From: Conyzicola lurida
GTDB taxonomy: Bacteria; Actinomycetota; Actinomycetes; Actinomycetales; Microbacteriaceae
Length of the DNA: 64,000 bases
Direction of reading: 5' to 3'
Assembly: GCF_014204935.1 (NCBI RefSeq)
Contig: NZ_JACHMJ010000001.1
Location: forward strand, 558,001 to 622,000
Part shown: positions 17,842 to 25,397 of the stretch, one piece after another
How the letters are laid out: every line of letters begins with the position of its first letter
How positions within the stretch are numbered: the stretch's first letter is position 1
Notes under the pieces: model-generated
Databases searched by the model: none
What the model saw: only the letters and a program-made list of their open reading frames with translations
Told to the model about the DNA's origin: nothing
Position numbers and translations under genes: made by a program

Positions 17842-19158
17842 ATGATCATGGAGAGCGTTCAGCGTCTACTGAACGGGCTTCGGCGTTCCCTCGCCAGCCC
17901 GTCACGGAATCCGCGGATGGCGGTGGTCGTCGGGCGGCTGCTCGCGCTGGCCTTCCTCGTCTGCTTCGGAACGGGCATCTACAGCCACTTCCTGCAGGAC
18001 CCGCTGCCCTGGATGGTGTTTCCCACCCGGCCGACATTTCTTTACCAGGTGACCCAAGGCATCCACATCACTGCCGGGATCGCCTGCTTCCCGCTGCTGT
18101 TCGCGAAGCTCTACATCGTCTTCCCGGAACTGTTCCAGACGCCGCTGGTCGGCTCGTTCCGCCACCTGCTCGAGCGGGCGTCGATCGCGCTGTTCGTGGC
18201 GTCGTCGCTCGTGCAGATCGTCATCGGCCTGATCAACACCTACCAGTGGTACCAGCTGTTCCCCTTCCCGTTCCGGCAGACGCACTACGCGCTGTCGTTC
18301 GTGATCATCGGCTCGCTCGCCATCCACATCGCGGTGAAGCTCGACCTGATCACCAAGTACTGGAGGAAGAACAAGCCGGTCGCTGAGCTTGTCGAAGCGC
18401 CCGAACCCGCTGAAGCTCCTGAGCCCGCCGACGCTTCGACGGGTTCAGCGACCGCGCGACCCAATCTCACCTCCGACCCCGTCCGCAACGCGATCATCCG
18501 CACCGAGGGCGTCACCGGCCGCCTCTTCGACTGGATCGACACGACCCCGCCCGCCGAACCCCGGGCCAGCCGGCGCGGCTTCCTCACCATCGTCGGCATC
18601 GCCAGCGCGGCCGTCGTGACCCTCACTGCGGGACAGTCGTTCAAGATCTTCGACGTCACCAACGTGTTCGGGCCGCGCAAGCAGGGCATCGGTCCGAACG
18701 GCCTGCCGGTAAACCGCACCGCCACCGCCGCAAAGGTCGTCGACGCGGCATCCGCCCCCGACTGGACCCTCACCGTCACCAACGGCGACGAGTCGAAGTC
18801 GTACTCGCGGGCCGACCTGCTGGCCATGCCGCAGACGGTCGTCGAACTTCCGATCGCCTGCGTGGAGGGCTGGAGCCAGACCGCCACCTGGAAGGGCGTG
18901 CGGGTCGGCGACCTCGTCGACTCGGTCGGGGCGAAGGGCGGCATCTCTCTGCGCGCCACCAGCCTCGAGCAGAACAGCTCGTACGCCGTGATGAACATGG
19001 GGCCGGAATACGTGCGCGACGACCTCACCCTCGTCGCCCTCGAACTCAACGGCGACACCCTCGACCTGGACCACGGCTACCCGGCCCGCATCATCGCGCC
19101 GGGGCGCCCCGGTGTGCTGCAAACCAAGTGGCTCACCAGCCTGGAGGTACTGTCATGA
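17842..19158 (+). CDS. Cytochrome b561-like membrane domain fused to a molybdopterin oxidoreductase domain
   Basis: 438 residues. The N-terminal half has four membrane segments with His residues (YSHFLQDP, GIHITAG, QTHYALSF, AIHIAVKLD) fitting a b-type haem anchor. After a linker come the twin-arginine motif SRRGFLTIVG (about residue 244) and a sulfite-oxidase-type Moco domain with probable ligand Cys340 in IACVEGWSQTATWKG. So electron carrier and catalytic domain are one chain. Linker residues 180-204 are encoded by a dispersed repeat and read [16 protein letters not shown], exactly in the cytoplasmic loop before the Tat motif. A TTGACA lies at 17819. The stop overlaps the next start (ATGA). 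Substrate unknown. Confidence 0.85.
   Translation: MIMESVQRLLNGLRRSLASPSRNPRMAVVVGRLLALAFLVCFGTGIYSHFLQDPLPWMVFPTRPTFLYQVTQGIHITAGIACFPLLFAKLYIVFPELFQTPLVGSFRHLLERASIALFVASSLVQIVIGLINTYQWYQLFPFPFRQTHYALSFVIIGSLAIHIAVKLDLITKYWRKNKPVAELVEAPEPAEAPEPADASTGSATARPNLTSDPVRNAIIRTEGVTGRLFDWIDTTPPAEPRASRRGFLTIVGIASAAVVTLTAGQSFKIFDVTNVFGPRKQGIGPNGLPVNRTATAAKVVDAASAPDWTLTVTNGDESKSYSRADLLAMPQTVVELPIACVEGWSQTATWKGVRVGDLVDSVGAKGGISLRATSLEQNSSYAVMNMGPEYVRDDLTLVALELNGDTLDLDHGYPARIIAPGRPGVLQTKWLTSLEVLS
18378..18453 (+). repeat. REP-like pair inside the b561/molybdoenzyme gene
   Basis: GGTCGCTGAGCTTGTCGAAG at the left and CTTCGACGGGTTCAGCGACC at the right are opposing repeat units, separated by a duplicated CCCGAACCCGCTGAAG-like stretch. 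The whole segment is in frame. Confidence 0.8.
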
Positions 19159-19598
19159 CCGCCATCCGCCGCTGGCAGATCGCGCTGATCGCCCTCGGGC
19201 TGCTGCTCTTCCTCGTCGGCGGCATCACGCTGCTGAACGACGTCAACCCGAAGCGCTACCTCGGCATCGCGCTCTGGTTCGCCGGAGCGCTCGTGCTGCA
19301 CGACGGCATCCTCTCGTTCGTCGTCTTCGGAACGAACATCGCCATGCGCAAAACCGCCCGACGGGTCAGGATGCCGCTCCCGGCGATCCTCATCGTGCAG
19401 GGGGCGCTGGTGATCGCCGGCATCATGACACTGATCGTCGTCCCGGCCATTCTCAAGAAGGGCATCGGCACGGGGAACGCCACGCTCCTGCCCCTCGACT
19501 ATGGGCTGCACCTCGTGGTGTTCTACGGGGTGCTCGCGGCGGTGACCGTGGCGGCGCTGGCGGTGTACTTCGTGGTGCGGAGGCGGCGCGCGGCCTGA
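19155..19598 (+). CDS. Small four-helix membrane protein
   Basis: 147 residues with four predicted membrane segments (about residues 8-27, 36-58, 76-98, 116-138) and an Arg-rich C-terminal tail. It is translationally coupled to the b561/molybdoenzyme gene by an ATGA overlap, with a GGAGG site seven bases upstream of the ATG at 19155. Coupling suggests it is a partner membrane subunit, but no redox ligand motif is evident. No family is recognised with confidence. Confidence 0.75.
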   Translation: MTAIRRWQIALIALGLLLFLVGGITLLNDVNPKRYLGIALWFAGALVLHDGILSFVVFGTNIAMRKTARRVRMPLPAILIVQGALVIAGIMTLIVVPAILKKGIGTGNATLLPLDYGLHLVVFYGVLAAVTVAALAVYFVVRRRRAA

Positions 19599-19681
19599 GG
19601 CTGCGGCGCCCGGGCTGGCCTGCGGTGCCTAGGGTTTAGCCCGCGTCATCCGGGGTCTAGCCGGCGTTATCCGCTCTCATC

Positions 19682-19728
19682 GGCGGCAATGTGCTCTTCC
19701 CGGGGGCGCGGAAGAGCATTGTGCCGCC
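19682..19728. repeat. Hairpin repeat copy 1
   Basis: Arms beginning GGCGGCA and ending TGCCGCC enclose GCTCTTCC/GGAAGAGC. The 25 bases before it and the CACTGAC after it recur at copy 2. Confidence 0.75.
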
Positions 19729-19758
19729 ACTGACGCCGCGCGACCCGCGCCGCTCGAC

Positions 19759-19922
19759 CTCGAGGGCTGATCGCGATAGTGCGGTTATGCACGCTTCAGG
19801 TGCCGAATTCGGGACACAACTGCACTATCGACGCCCGTGTGGATAGTTCGCACGCGGATTGCTCCGGTTGCAGAGAATGTAGCGGTGCCGAGAGCCGAGG
19901 GACGCGAGAGGCCTCGGCATCT
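19759..19922 (+). repeat. Long inverted repeat, left copy, with remnant of an AbiEi/DUF559 gene
   Basis: It matches the reverse complement of 25199-25397 with about four mismatches in the first 140 bases, then a 35-base deletion. The repeat begins with the last codons and stop of the MOSC gene (CTCGAGGGCTGA). It continues through its downstream spacer into the first codons of the AbiEi/DUF559 gene, after which homology stops. It is therefore a copy of the 25.3 kb junction, with a decayed gene end. Confidence 0.85.
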
Positions 19923-20183
19923 AAACGACGGGCCGGTAGCGCTCGCCCGCATCGATTCGCGGCAAATCGCGCGAATCCCGGTCGAACTACAGCAATATGC
20001 CGCGAATCGTCTCGCGCAGAAGGGGCAGGGCGCTCTAACCCGCACCACCGTCGTGCGGCCGGGAGCCGCGCCGCGGCAGCCTCCATCGCGCCGCAGGGAG
20101 CAGCGCGGCACCGCCCACCCGCTGCCGGGAGCGGCACGGCACCTCCATCGCGCGGCCCACGCCCGCGTCATCCAGCCCTCATC

Positions 20184-20230
20184 GGCGGCAAAATGCTCCT
20201 CCGGGGAGCCCGGAAGAGCATTTCGCCGCC
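20184..20230. repeat. Hairpin repeat copy 2
   Basis: Arms 20184-20202 and 20212-20230 pair at 17 of 19 positions. It has the same core as copy 1 (TGCTC-TCC/GGAAGAGCA) and the same CACTGAC after the right arm. Confidence 0.75.
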
Positions 20231-20265
20231 ACTGACAGGCTCAGCGACCCGCCGCGCCCACTCAC

Positions 20266-20314
20266 GGGTGTCATATTGCTCTTCGAGAGCCCCGGGAAGA
20301 GCAATTCGCCACCC
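20266..20314. repeat. Hairpin repeat copy 3
   Basis: The more diverged member: arms near 20266-20284 and 20296-20314 pair at about 16 of 19 positions around TTGCTCTTC/GAAGAGCAA. It lies just past the stop of the methyltransferase gene and may also end that transcript. Confidence 0.65.
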
Positions 20315-20347
20315 CTGAGCGAGGCAACGACCGGAGAATGCGCCGCC

Positions 20348-21022
20348 TCAGCGCGCGATGCGGCAGAAGGTGCGGCCGTCGAGCTCCCACGACTGCACGA
20401 GGCGCAGCCCGAGCGCGGCGGCGATACCGACGATGGGGCGCAGCCCGATCTCGGCCCAGGGGAACGTGGCGCTCTCGCCTCCGCGCGCGTCGACCAGGCG
20501 GCCGACGTAGGTGCTGTTGCGGTCGGCGTCGTCGTGCAACTCGACGACGATCTCGCCCGTGGGGCTGAGCAGTTCGACGCAGCGCGCGAGCATGGCGCTC
20601 ACGTCGCCGCCGATGCCGATGTTGCCGTCGACGAGCAGGGCGGTCTGCCACTGTCCCTCGGCCGGCAGCGCCTCGAAGACGGAGCGCTCGAGCACGGGCA
20701 GCCCGGCCTCGGTCGCGATCTCGATCGCGGTGGGGGAGACGTCGACGCCGAGCACCACGAGGCCGAGGTCCATGGCGGCGCGCACCATGCGCCCGGGGCC
20801 GCAGCCGATGTCGAGCACGGGCCCGGTGACCGAGCGGAGCAGGGTGAGGTCAGCCTCGTCCGCGTCGGCGTTCCACCGTGCGACATCCATCGTCGACTTG
20901 CTCGCCTGGCCTTGATCGTTGTCGCGCAGTTTGAGCGTCACGACGTCGTTGCGGCGCAGTGCCACGGCGTACGGCTCGGCGCCGCCGGACCCGAAGGTGT
21001 TGAGGGGGAGTGCGATGCTCAT
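20348..21022 (-). CDS. Class I SAM-dependent methyltransferase
   Basis: 224 residues. The SAM-binding motif I is VLDIGCGPGRMVRAA, with the acidic residue of motif II in LGVDVSPTAIEIA. The N-terminal 60 residues are not typical of a known subfamily. The start codon overlaps the stop of the preceding gene (ATGA), so it is the last gene of a coupled minus-strand unit. Methyl acceptor unknown; context suggests a glycosylated or nucleoside-derived small molecule, but this is inference. Confidence 0.85.
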   Translation of the reverse strand: MSIALPLNTFGSGGAEPYAVALRRNDVVTLKLRDNDQGQASKSTMDVARWNADADEADLTLLRSVTGPVLDIGCGPGRMVRAAMDLGLVVLGVDVSPTAIEIATEAGLPVLERSVFEALPAEGQWQTALLVDGNIGIGGDVSAMLARCVELLSPTGEIVVELHDDADRNSTYVGRLVDARGGESATFPWAEIGLRPIVGIAAALGLRLVQSWELDGRTFCRIAR

Positions 21023-21699
21023 CGTGCCACCGCCGCGAAGCTCTCGAGGGTCGCCGCGAACGAACCGTGCGGGGCGAGGGTCGCGGCGAGGTGGGCGTCT
21101 GCGATCTCGTCCACGTCGGTGAGGGCGGGCAGCAGGTGCACGCCGAGGCCGGCGTCGAGCAGCCGGTCGAGCTGGATGCGGCCGGTGTCGGCACGCGACA
21201 TCGGGACGCCGCGGATCAGGTCTCCGCGCGGGTCGGCCATGCCGATCGCCCAGAAGCCGCCGTCGTTGGCGGGGCCGAAGAACGCGTCGATGTCGGTCGG
21301 CCAGGTCTCGAAGACCGGGGCGAGGTCGCTCGCGCGAAGCTGGGGTGTGTCCATGCCGACGAGGATCGTGGGGCCGCTGCAGGCGTCGAAGATCGCGGCG
21401 AGGCGCTCGTCGAGGTCGCCGGCGACCTGCGGCACGACCTCGTAGTCCTCGGAACCCGCGGGCGCGTTCACGCCGTCGAAGAGCAGGATGCGGCGCGCGG
21501 CGGGCAGCTCGGCCAGCGCCGCGAGCGTGTCGCTGATCGACGCGGCAGCCAGTTCGGCGGCCTGCTCGAGGCTGAGCGGCGGGTGCAGGCGCGTCTTCAC
21601 CCGGCCGGGGATCGTCTCCTTGGCGATGAGGATGACGGTGACCTCGGGTGTGCCGTCAGGCAGGTCGAGCGGGGCGGGGAGTTCCAGAATTGGTGTCAC
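21019..21699 (-). CDS. DUF2064 / TIGR04282-type glycosyltransferase-like protein
   Basis: 226 residues with a nucleotidyltransferase-like (GT-A/CofC-like) fold. Diagnostic segments are LIAKETIPGRVKTRLHPPLS near the N-terminus, VGMDTPQLRASDL in the middle, and FFGPANDGGFWAIGM, which match the family named for arsenosugar-type clusters. The GTG at 21699 is the longest start. It is 48 bases after the GT2 gene and overlaps the methyltransferase start. Its real donor and acceptor are unknown; no radical-SAM arsenosugar enzyme is present here. Confidence 0.85.
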   Translation of the reverse strand: MTPILELPAPLDLPDGTPEVTVILIAKETIPGRVKTRLHPPLSLEQAAELAAASISDTLAALAELPAARRILLFDGVNAPAGSEDYEVVPQVAGDLDERLAAIFDACSGPTILVGMDTPQLRASDLAPVFETWPTDIDAFFGPANDGGFWAIGMADPRGDLIRGVPMSRADTGRIQLDRLLDAGLGVHLLPALTDVDEIADAHLAATLAPHGSFAATLESFAAVAR

Positions 21700-21747
21700 A
21701 CCACTCGTTCGGAGCGGGGCGGGGAACGGTTGCCTACCCGCGGCAGA

Positions 21748-22404
21748 TTAGCGCTGGGCTCGCAGCAAGCGGCTCATGTCGAGCACGGCGGTGTAGGTGC
21801 CGCGGATCGTGCCGGTCACCTTCGAGCGCCCGATGCGCGGCGAGTAGGGCGCGTCGACCTCGAGGATGCGCCAGCCGGCGGCGTGCCCGCGCAGCACCTG
21901 CTCGAGCGGGTAGCCGCTGCGGCGGTCCTGCAGGTCGAGCGCCAGTAGGGCGTCGCGGTTCGCCGCGCGCATGGGGCCGAGGTCGTGCAGGTCGAGCTTC
22001 GTCGCGCCGCGCATCAGGGCGGCGAGCGCCCGGTTGGCGATGCGCGCGTGCAGGGGCCACGCGCCACGGGTGGTGGGGCGGCGCCGTCCGAGCACGAGGT
22101 CGGCGGCGCCCGAGGCGACGGGGTCGACGACGCGGGGCAGGTCGCGGGGGTCCATCGAGGCATCCGCATCGCAGAAAGCGACGACGGGCGCGCTGGCGGC
22201 GAGCAGCCCGGCGTGCGCGGCCGAGCCGAAGCCGCGGCGCAGCTCGGTCACGACGGTGGCGCCGTGCGCGCGGGCGACCTCTGCCGAGCGGTCGGTCGAC
22301 CCGTTGTCGACGACGATCGCGCGGTAGCCCTCGGGCAGACGGCCGAGCACCCAGGGCAGCGCCTTCTCCTCGTTCAGGCAGGGGAAAACGACGTCGACGG
22401 TCAC
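21748..22404 (-). CDS. GT2-family glycosyltransferase (DPM1/GT-A like)
   Basis: 218 residues. The N-terminus VDVVFPCLNEEKALPWVLGRLP, the nucleotide-binding VVDNGSTDRSAEVARAHGA and the metal-binding Asp motif FCDADASMDP are complete. The later segment LGPMRAANRDALLAL and the arginine-rich GYPLEQVLR fit polyprenyl-phosphate sugar synthases, although no membrane anchor is present. The GTG at 22404 overlaps the upstream stop by four bases (GTGA). The natural acceptor is not evident. Confidence 0.88.
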   Translation of the reverse strand: MTVDVVFPCLNEEKALPWVLGRLPEGYRAIVVDNGSTDRSAEVARAHGATVVTELRRGFGSAAHAGLLAASAPVVAFCDADASMDPRDLPRVVDPVASGAADLVLGRRRPTTRGAWPLHARIANRALAALMRGATKLDLHDLGPMRAANRDALLALDLQDRRSGYPLEQVLRGHAAGWRILEVDAPYSPRIGRSKVTGTIRGTYTAVLDMSRLLRAQR

Positions 22405-23450
22405 CGTCGCACCGCGGCCCGCAGCGGCGCGGTCGCGAATTCGCGCATCCCGGCCTCGAAGCTCATCGAGGGCTGCCAGCCGAGCTCGGTTTTCAGGCGG
22501 TCGGATGACGCGGTGATGTGCCGCACGTCGCCGAGGCGGTACTCGCCCGTGATCACGGGTGCCGGTCCGCCGGAGTGCTCGCTGAGCTGCTCCGCGATCT
22601 CGCCGATCGTGTGCACGACACCGCTGCCGACGTTGAACGCGCGTTCGCCGGTGGCGCGGGCGGTCCAGTCGATCGCGGCGAGGTTCGCGGCGGCGACGTC
22701 GCGGGAGTGCACGAAGTCGCGGCGCTGACGCCCGTCTTCGAAGACCCGGGGTGCGTCGCCGCGCTCGAGCGACGAGCGGAACAGCGAGGCCACCCCGGCG
22801 TACGGGGTGTTCTGCGGCATCCCGGGCCCGTAGACGTTGTGGTACCGCAGCGACGCGGCGATGCCGCCGGTCGAACGTGACCAGCTGGTCGCCAGATACT
22901 CCTGGCTGAGCTTGGAGATCGCGTAGACGTTGCGCGGGTCGAGCGGGGCGTCCTCGGCGATGAGCGCCGGTTCGAGCGGGCGGCCGTCGTCGTCGAGCGG
23001 GTCGAAGCGGCCGGCGTCGAGGTCGGCGACGCGGCGGGCGGCGGGACGCGTCGGTCCGGCGGCGCCGAGGTAGGCGCCCTCGCCGTAGACGACCATCGAG
23101 CTGGCCTGCACGAACCGGGTGATCCCGGTGCCGGCCATCGCCGCGAGCAGCACCGAGGTGCCGAACTCGTTCGAGCTGACGTAGTCGGGCGCGTCCGAGA
23201 AGTCGACGCCGAGACCGACCTTGGCGGCCTGGTGGCACACCACGTCGATGCCGTCGAGGGCGCGGTATACCGTCCCCTCGTCGCGCACGTCGCCCTGCAC
23301 GAAGTCGACGCGTGCGTCGAGCACCGGGGGAGCGCCGTGCACGTCCGGCCGCAGGGAATCGAGCACGCGCACGTCGTCGCCGCGCTCGAGAGCCGCCTCG
23401 ACGATCGCCGAGCCGATGAACCCGGCGCCGCCCGTCACGAGGAGTCTCAC
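22401..23450 (-). CDS. NAD-dependent epimerase/dehydratase (extended SDR)
   Basis: 349 residues. It has the Rossmann motif VTGGAGFIGSAIVEAA at the N-terminus. The catalytic Tyr-xxx-Lys is in VYAISKLSQEYL, with RYHNVYGPGMPQNTPY after it, typical of UDP-glucose/GlcNAc 4-epimerase-like sugar SDRs. The insertion of about 40 residues rich in Asp and Arg before the active site is longer than usual. It overlaps the genes on both sides (ATGA with MTA phosphorylase, GTGA with GT2). Probably it converts or makes a nucleotide sugar for the two transferases downstream. Confidence 0.88.
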   Translation of the reverse strand: MRLLVTGGAGFIGSAIVEAALERGDDVRVLDSLRPDVHGAPPVLDARVDFVQGDVRDEGTVYRALDGIDVVCHQAAKVGLGVDFSDAPDYVSSNEFGTSVLLAAMAGTGITRFVQASSMVVYGEGAYLGAAGPTRPAARRVADLDAGRFDPLDDDGRPLEPALIAEDAPLDPRNVYAISKLSQEYLATSWSRSTGGIAASLRYHNVYGPGMPQNTPYAGVASLFRSSLERGDAPRVFEDGRQRRDFVHSRDVAAANLAAIDWTARATGERAFNVGSGVVHTIGEIAEQLSEHSGGPAPVITGEYRLGDVRHITASSDRLKTELGWQPSMSFEAGMREFATAPLRAAVRR

Positions 23451-24265
23451 TGGTTCAACACCTTCGCGACCTCGGCGGGGTCGATCAGGTCGCGCCCCGC
23501 GTACTCGTCCGGAATCGCGCGGATGATGGTCTCGATCGCGGCGACGATGCGCGGCTGGGCCTCCTTGAGGCGCGAGAACACCAGCTCGGCGCTCAGCACC
23601 TCGCCCTGCTTCTCGTCGGCACTGACGCCGGCGTCGCTGTCGGTCACGTACGAGAGGTTGACGGTGCCGATGCCGAGCTCGGCGGCGAGCGGCACCTCGG
23701 GGTACAGCGTCATGTTGACGGTGTGCGCCCCCGCGGCGCGGAACCAGAGCGACTCGGCCCGGGTCGAGAACCGCGGCCCCTGGATGACGACCACGGTGCC
23801 CTCGTGGATGACGGTTTCGCCCGCCGACTGCAGCGCATCCGCCGCAATGGCATGGAGCACGGGGTCGAACGGGTCGGCGCTGCCCAGGTGCTGCACCGAT
23901 ACCAGATCGAAGAAGGTGTCGGCCCTGCCGTGCGTGCGGTCGATGTACTGGTCGGTCAGCACGAGGCTGCCCGGGGCGTAGTCGGGGCTGACCCCGCCGA
24001 CGGCGGCGCTCGACAGGATGGCTTTCACGCCGAGGGACGCGAGCGCCCAGATGTTGGCGCGGTAGTTGATGAGGTGCGGAGCGACCGAGTGGTTGACTCC
24101 GTGCCGGGTGAGGAACGCGACGGTGCGGCCGCCGAGTTCGCCGACCGTGACGTCGGCGGGCCCGTACGGCGTCTCGATACGCCGTTTCTCGCTCGCTGCG
24201 GGGTCGAACAGGCTGTACAGGCCGGATCCGCCGATGACGGCGATCCGGGCGATTGGCTCGGTCAT
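23447..24265 (-). CDS. mtnP: 5'-methylthioadenosine phosphorylase-type nucleoside phosphorylase
   Basis: 272 residues from the ATG at 24265. The phosphate-binding GGSGLY, the RHGVNHSVAPHLINYRAN motif and VNMTLYPEVPLAAE are diagnostic of the MTAP/PNP-2 family. TDSDAG supplies the acidic residue used for 6-aminopurines, so methylthioadenosine or a similar 5'-modified adenosine is the likely substrate rather than inosine. It heads the five-gene unit. An ATG at 24277 is in frame too, but the later one is seven bases after an AATGGT box and starts at the usual family position. Confidence 0.88.
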   Translation of the reverse strand: MTEPIARIAVIGGSGLYSLFDPAASEKRRIETPYGPADVTVGELGGRTVAFLTRHGVNHSVAPHLINYRANIWALASLGVKAILSSAAVGGVSPDYAPGSLVLTDQYIDRTHGRADTFFDLVSVQHLGSADPFDPVLHAIAADALQSAGETVIHEGTVVVIQGPRFSTRAESLWFRAAGAHTVNMTLYPEVPLAAELGIGTVNLSYVTDSDAGVSADEKQGEVLSAELVFSRLKEAQPRIVAAIETIIRAIPDEYAGRDLIDPAEVAKVLNQ

Positions 24266-24350
24266 GTGATTCACCATTCCCAGAAAGTGGTTCGGAGCGG
24301 TGTGCTCTCCTTCTGGTTCGGAGGCCCGGGGTCTGCGGTTTGGTGGCGGC

Positions 24351-25271
24351 TCAACCCCGTTCCCGCAGTAGTCGTTCGAGCCTGCTCAGAAAACTCCGCG
24401 GCACACGCAAAGCGTCCGTGGCCACCGTGATGTAACGCCACTCGGCATCCGCGAAAAGCTGGCGTCGTTCGATGTCGTCGGCGTACACCCGCTCGTCCTC
24501 TCGGTGGATCTTGCCGTCGTAGTCGAGGGCGATTTTCTCCTTCACATAGGTGAGGTCGGGCGTACCCACGAAGAACCCTTGGAAGTACACGGTGTGGCCG
24601 ATCACGGGTTCGGGCAGCCCTGCCCGCACGATGACGAGCCGCAAACGGGATTCCGGCGGCGAGTCCGTGCCAGCACGGGTCTCGGCGGCGGCCTGCCGTA
24701 GACGTGCCGCCCCGGGCCGACCCTCCGCGACGTCCGCCGCCGCGGTCAGCCGTTGCAGAGTGCTCGCTGGCGCTTTGCGACGCACGAGATAGTCGCCCGC
24801 GACGACCAGCTCGTCGACGCTCAGCACGGCAGCGAGTTGCACCCACACGAATTCGGCCGGGAGCGTCGGCAAGCCCTTCACCATGACGACAGCGGGCAGT
24901 TCCCTGAGACGGTGGCCGACAACCCCGGCCCGGCGAGGCACCGACGAAACCGCCACGGTGACGTCGAGGGCCGTGCGCTCGGCAAATTTCTGCGGGAGCG
25001 GGATGCCGTGGAGCAGCGCAGCCGTCACGTGGCTGAAGCGGAAGTCGGCGGGTGCGACGTGCAAGTATGCGCGGCAGCGGTGGAGAAGCTCGGCATCACG
25101 TCGCTCGAAGTAGCCGAGACCGTCGGGCAGTCGGAGCGGGAGTGCGCGTGTACCCCGGAACGGAGTCGTGAGATCGGATGCCGCGAGCCGCCGCCGCGAG
25201 ATCCCGAGGCCTCTCGCGTCCCTGAACAGGAATTCGGGCCCCAGTTCCGGCGGAATATCGGCTTTCGGCAC
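24351..25271 (-). CDS. AbiEi antitoxin-like N-terminus with DUF559-type endonuclease fold C-terminus
   Basis: 306 residues from the GTG at 25271 (MPKADIPPELG), the position at which relatives begin. The N-terminal third resembles the winged-helix domain of AbiEi-type antitoxins (ISRRRLAASDLTTPFRGTR). The C-terminal part, GTPDLTYVKEKIALDYDGKIHRE then ADDIERRQLF, fits the Vsr/DUF559 PD-(D/E)xK fold. No AbiEii toxin gene is adjacent. A decayed copy of its first codons lies at 19.9 kb in the inverted repeat. Function unknown. Confidence 0.8.
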   Translation of the reverse strand: MPKADIPPELGPEFLFRDARGLGISRRRLAASDLTTPFRGTRALPLRLPDGLGYFERRDAELLHRCRAYLHVAPADFRFSHVTAALLHGIPLPQKFAERTALDVTVAVSSVPRRAGVVGHRLRELPAVVMVKGLPTLPAEFVWVQLAAVLSVDELVVAGDYLVRRKAPASTLQRLTAAADVAEGRPGAARLRQAAAETRAGTDSPPESRLRLVIVRAGLPEPVIGHTVYFQGFFVGTPDLTYVKEKIALDYDGKIHREDERVYADDIERRQLFADAEWRYITVATDALRVPRSFLSRLERLLRERG

Positions 25272-25397
25272 CGCTACATTCTCTGCTACCGGAGCAATCC
25301 GCGTGCGAACTATCCACACGGGCGTCGATAGTGCAGTTGTGTCCCGAATTCGGCACCTGAAGCGTGCATAACTGCGCTATCGCGATCAGCCCTCGAG
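25199..25397 (-). repeat. Long inverted repeat, right (intact) copy
   Basis: It covers the MOSC stop codon, the 114-base spacer and the first codons of the AbiEi/DUF559 gene. It also contains a nested inverted pair CGATAGNGCNGTT / AACTGCACTATCG. The opposite copy is at 19759-19922. Confidence 0.85.

Larger units (their letters stand above)
19599..20347. other. Gene-free region with repeats and a decayed gene fragment
   Basis: About 750 bases with no credible gene. It contains three related hairpins, one arm of the long inverted repeat (19759-19922) and a fragment of the REP family (GACAGGCTCAGCGACCC near 20236). The open frames here are short and have no recognisable product. Confidence 0.8.

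Noticed and set aside
19837-20235. Open frame with the same first residues as the AbiEi/DUF559 gene
   Set aside because: It only shares the copied repeat; the homology ends after the deletion, so it is a decayed fragment.
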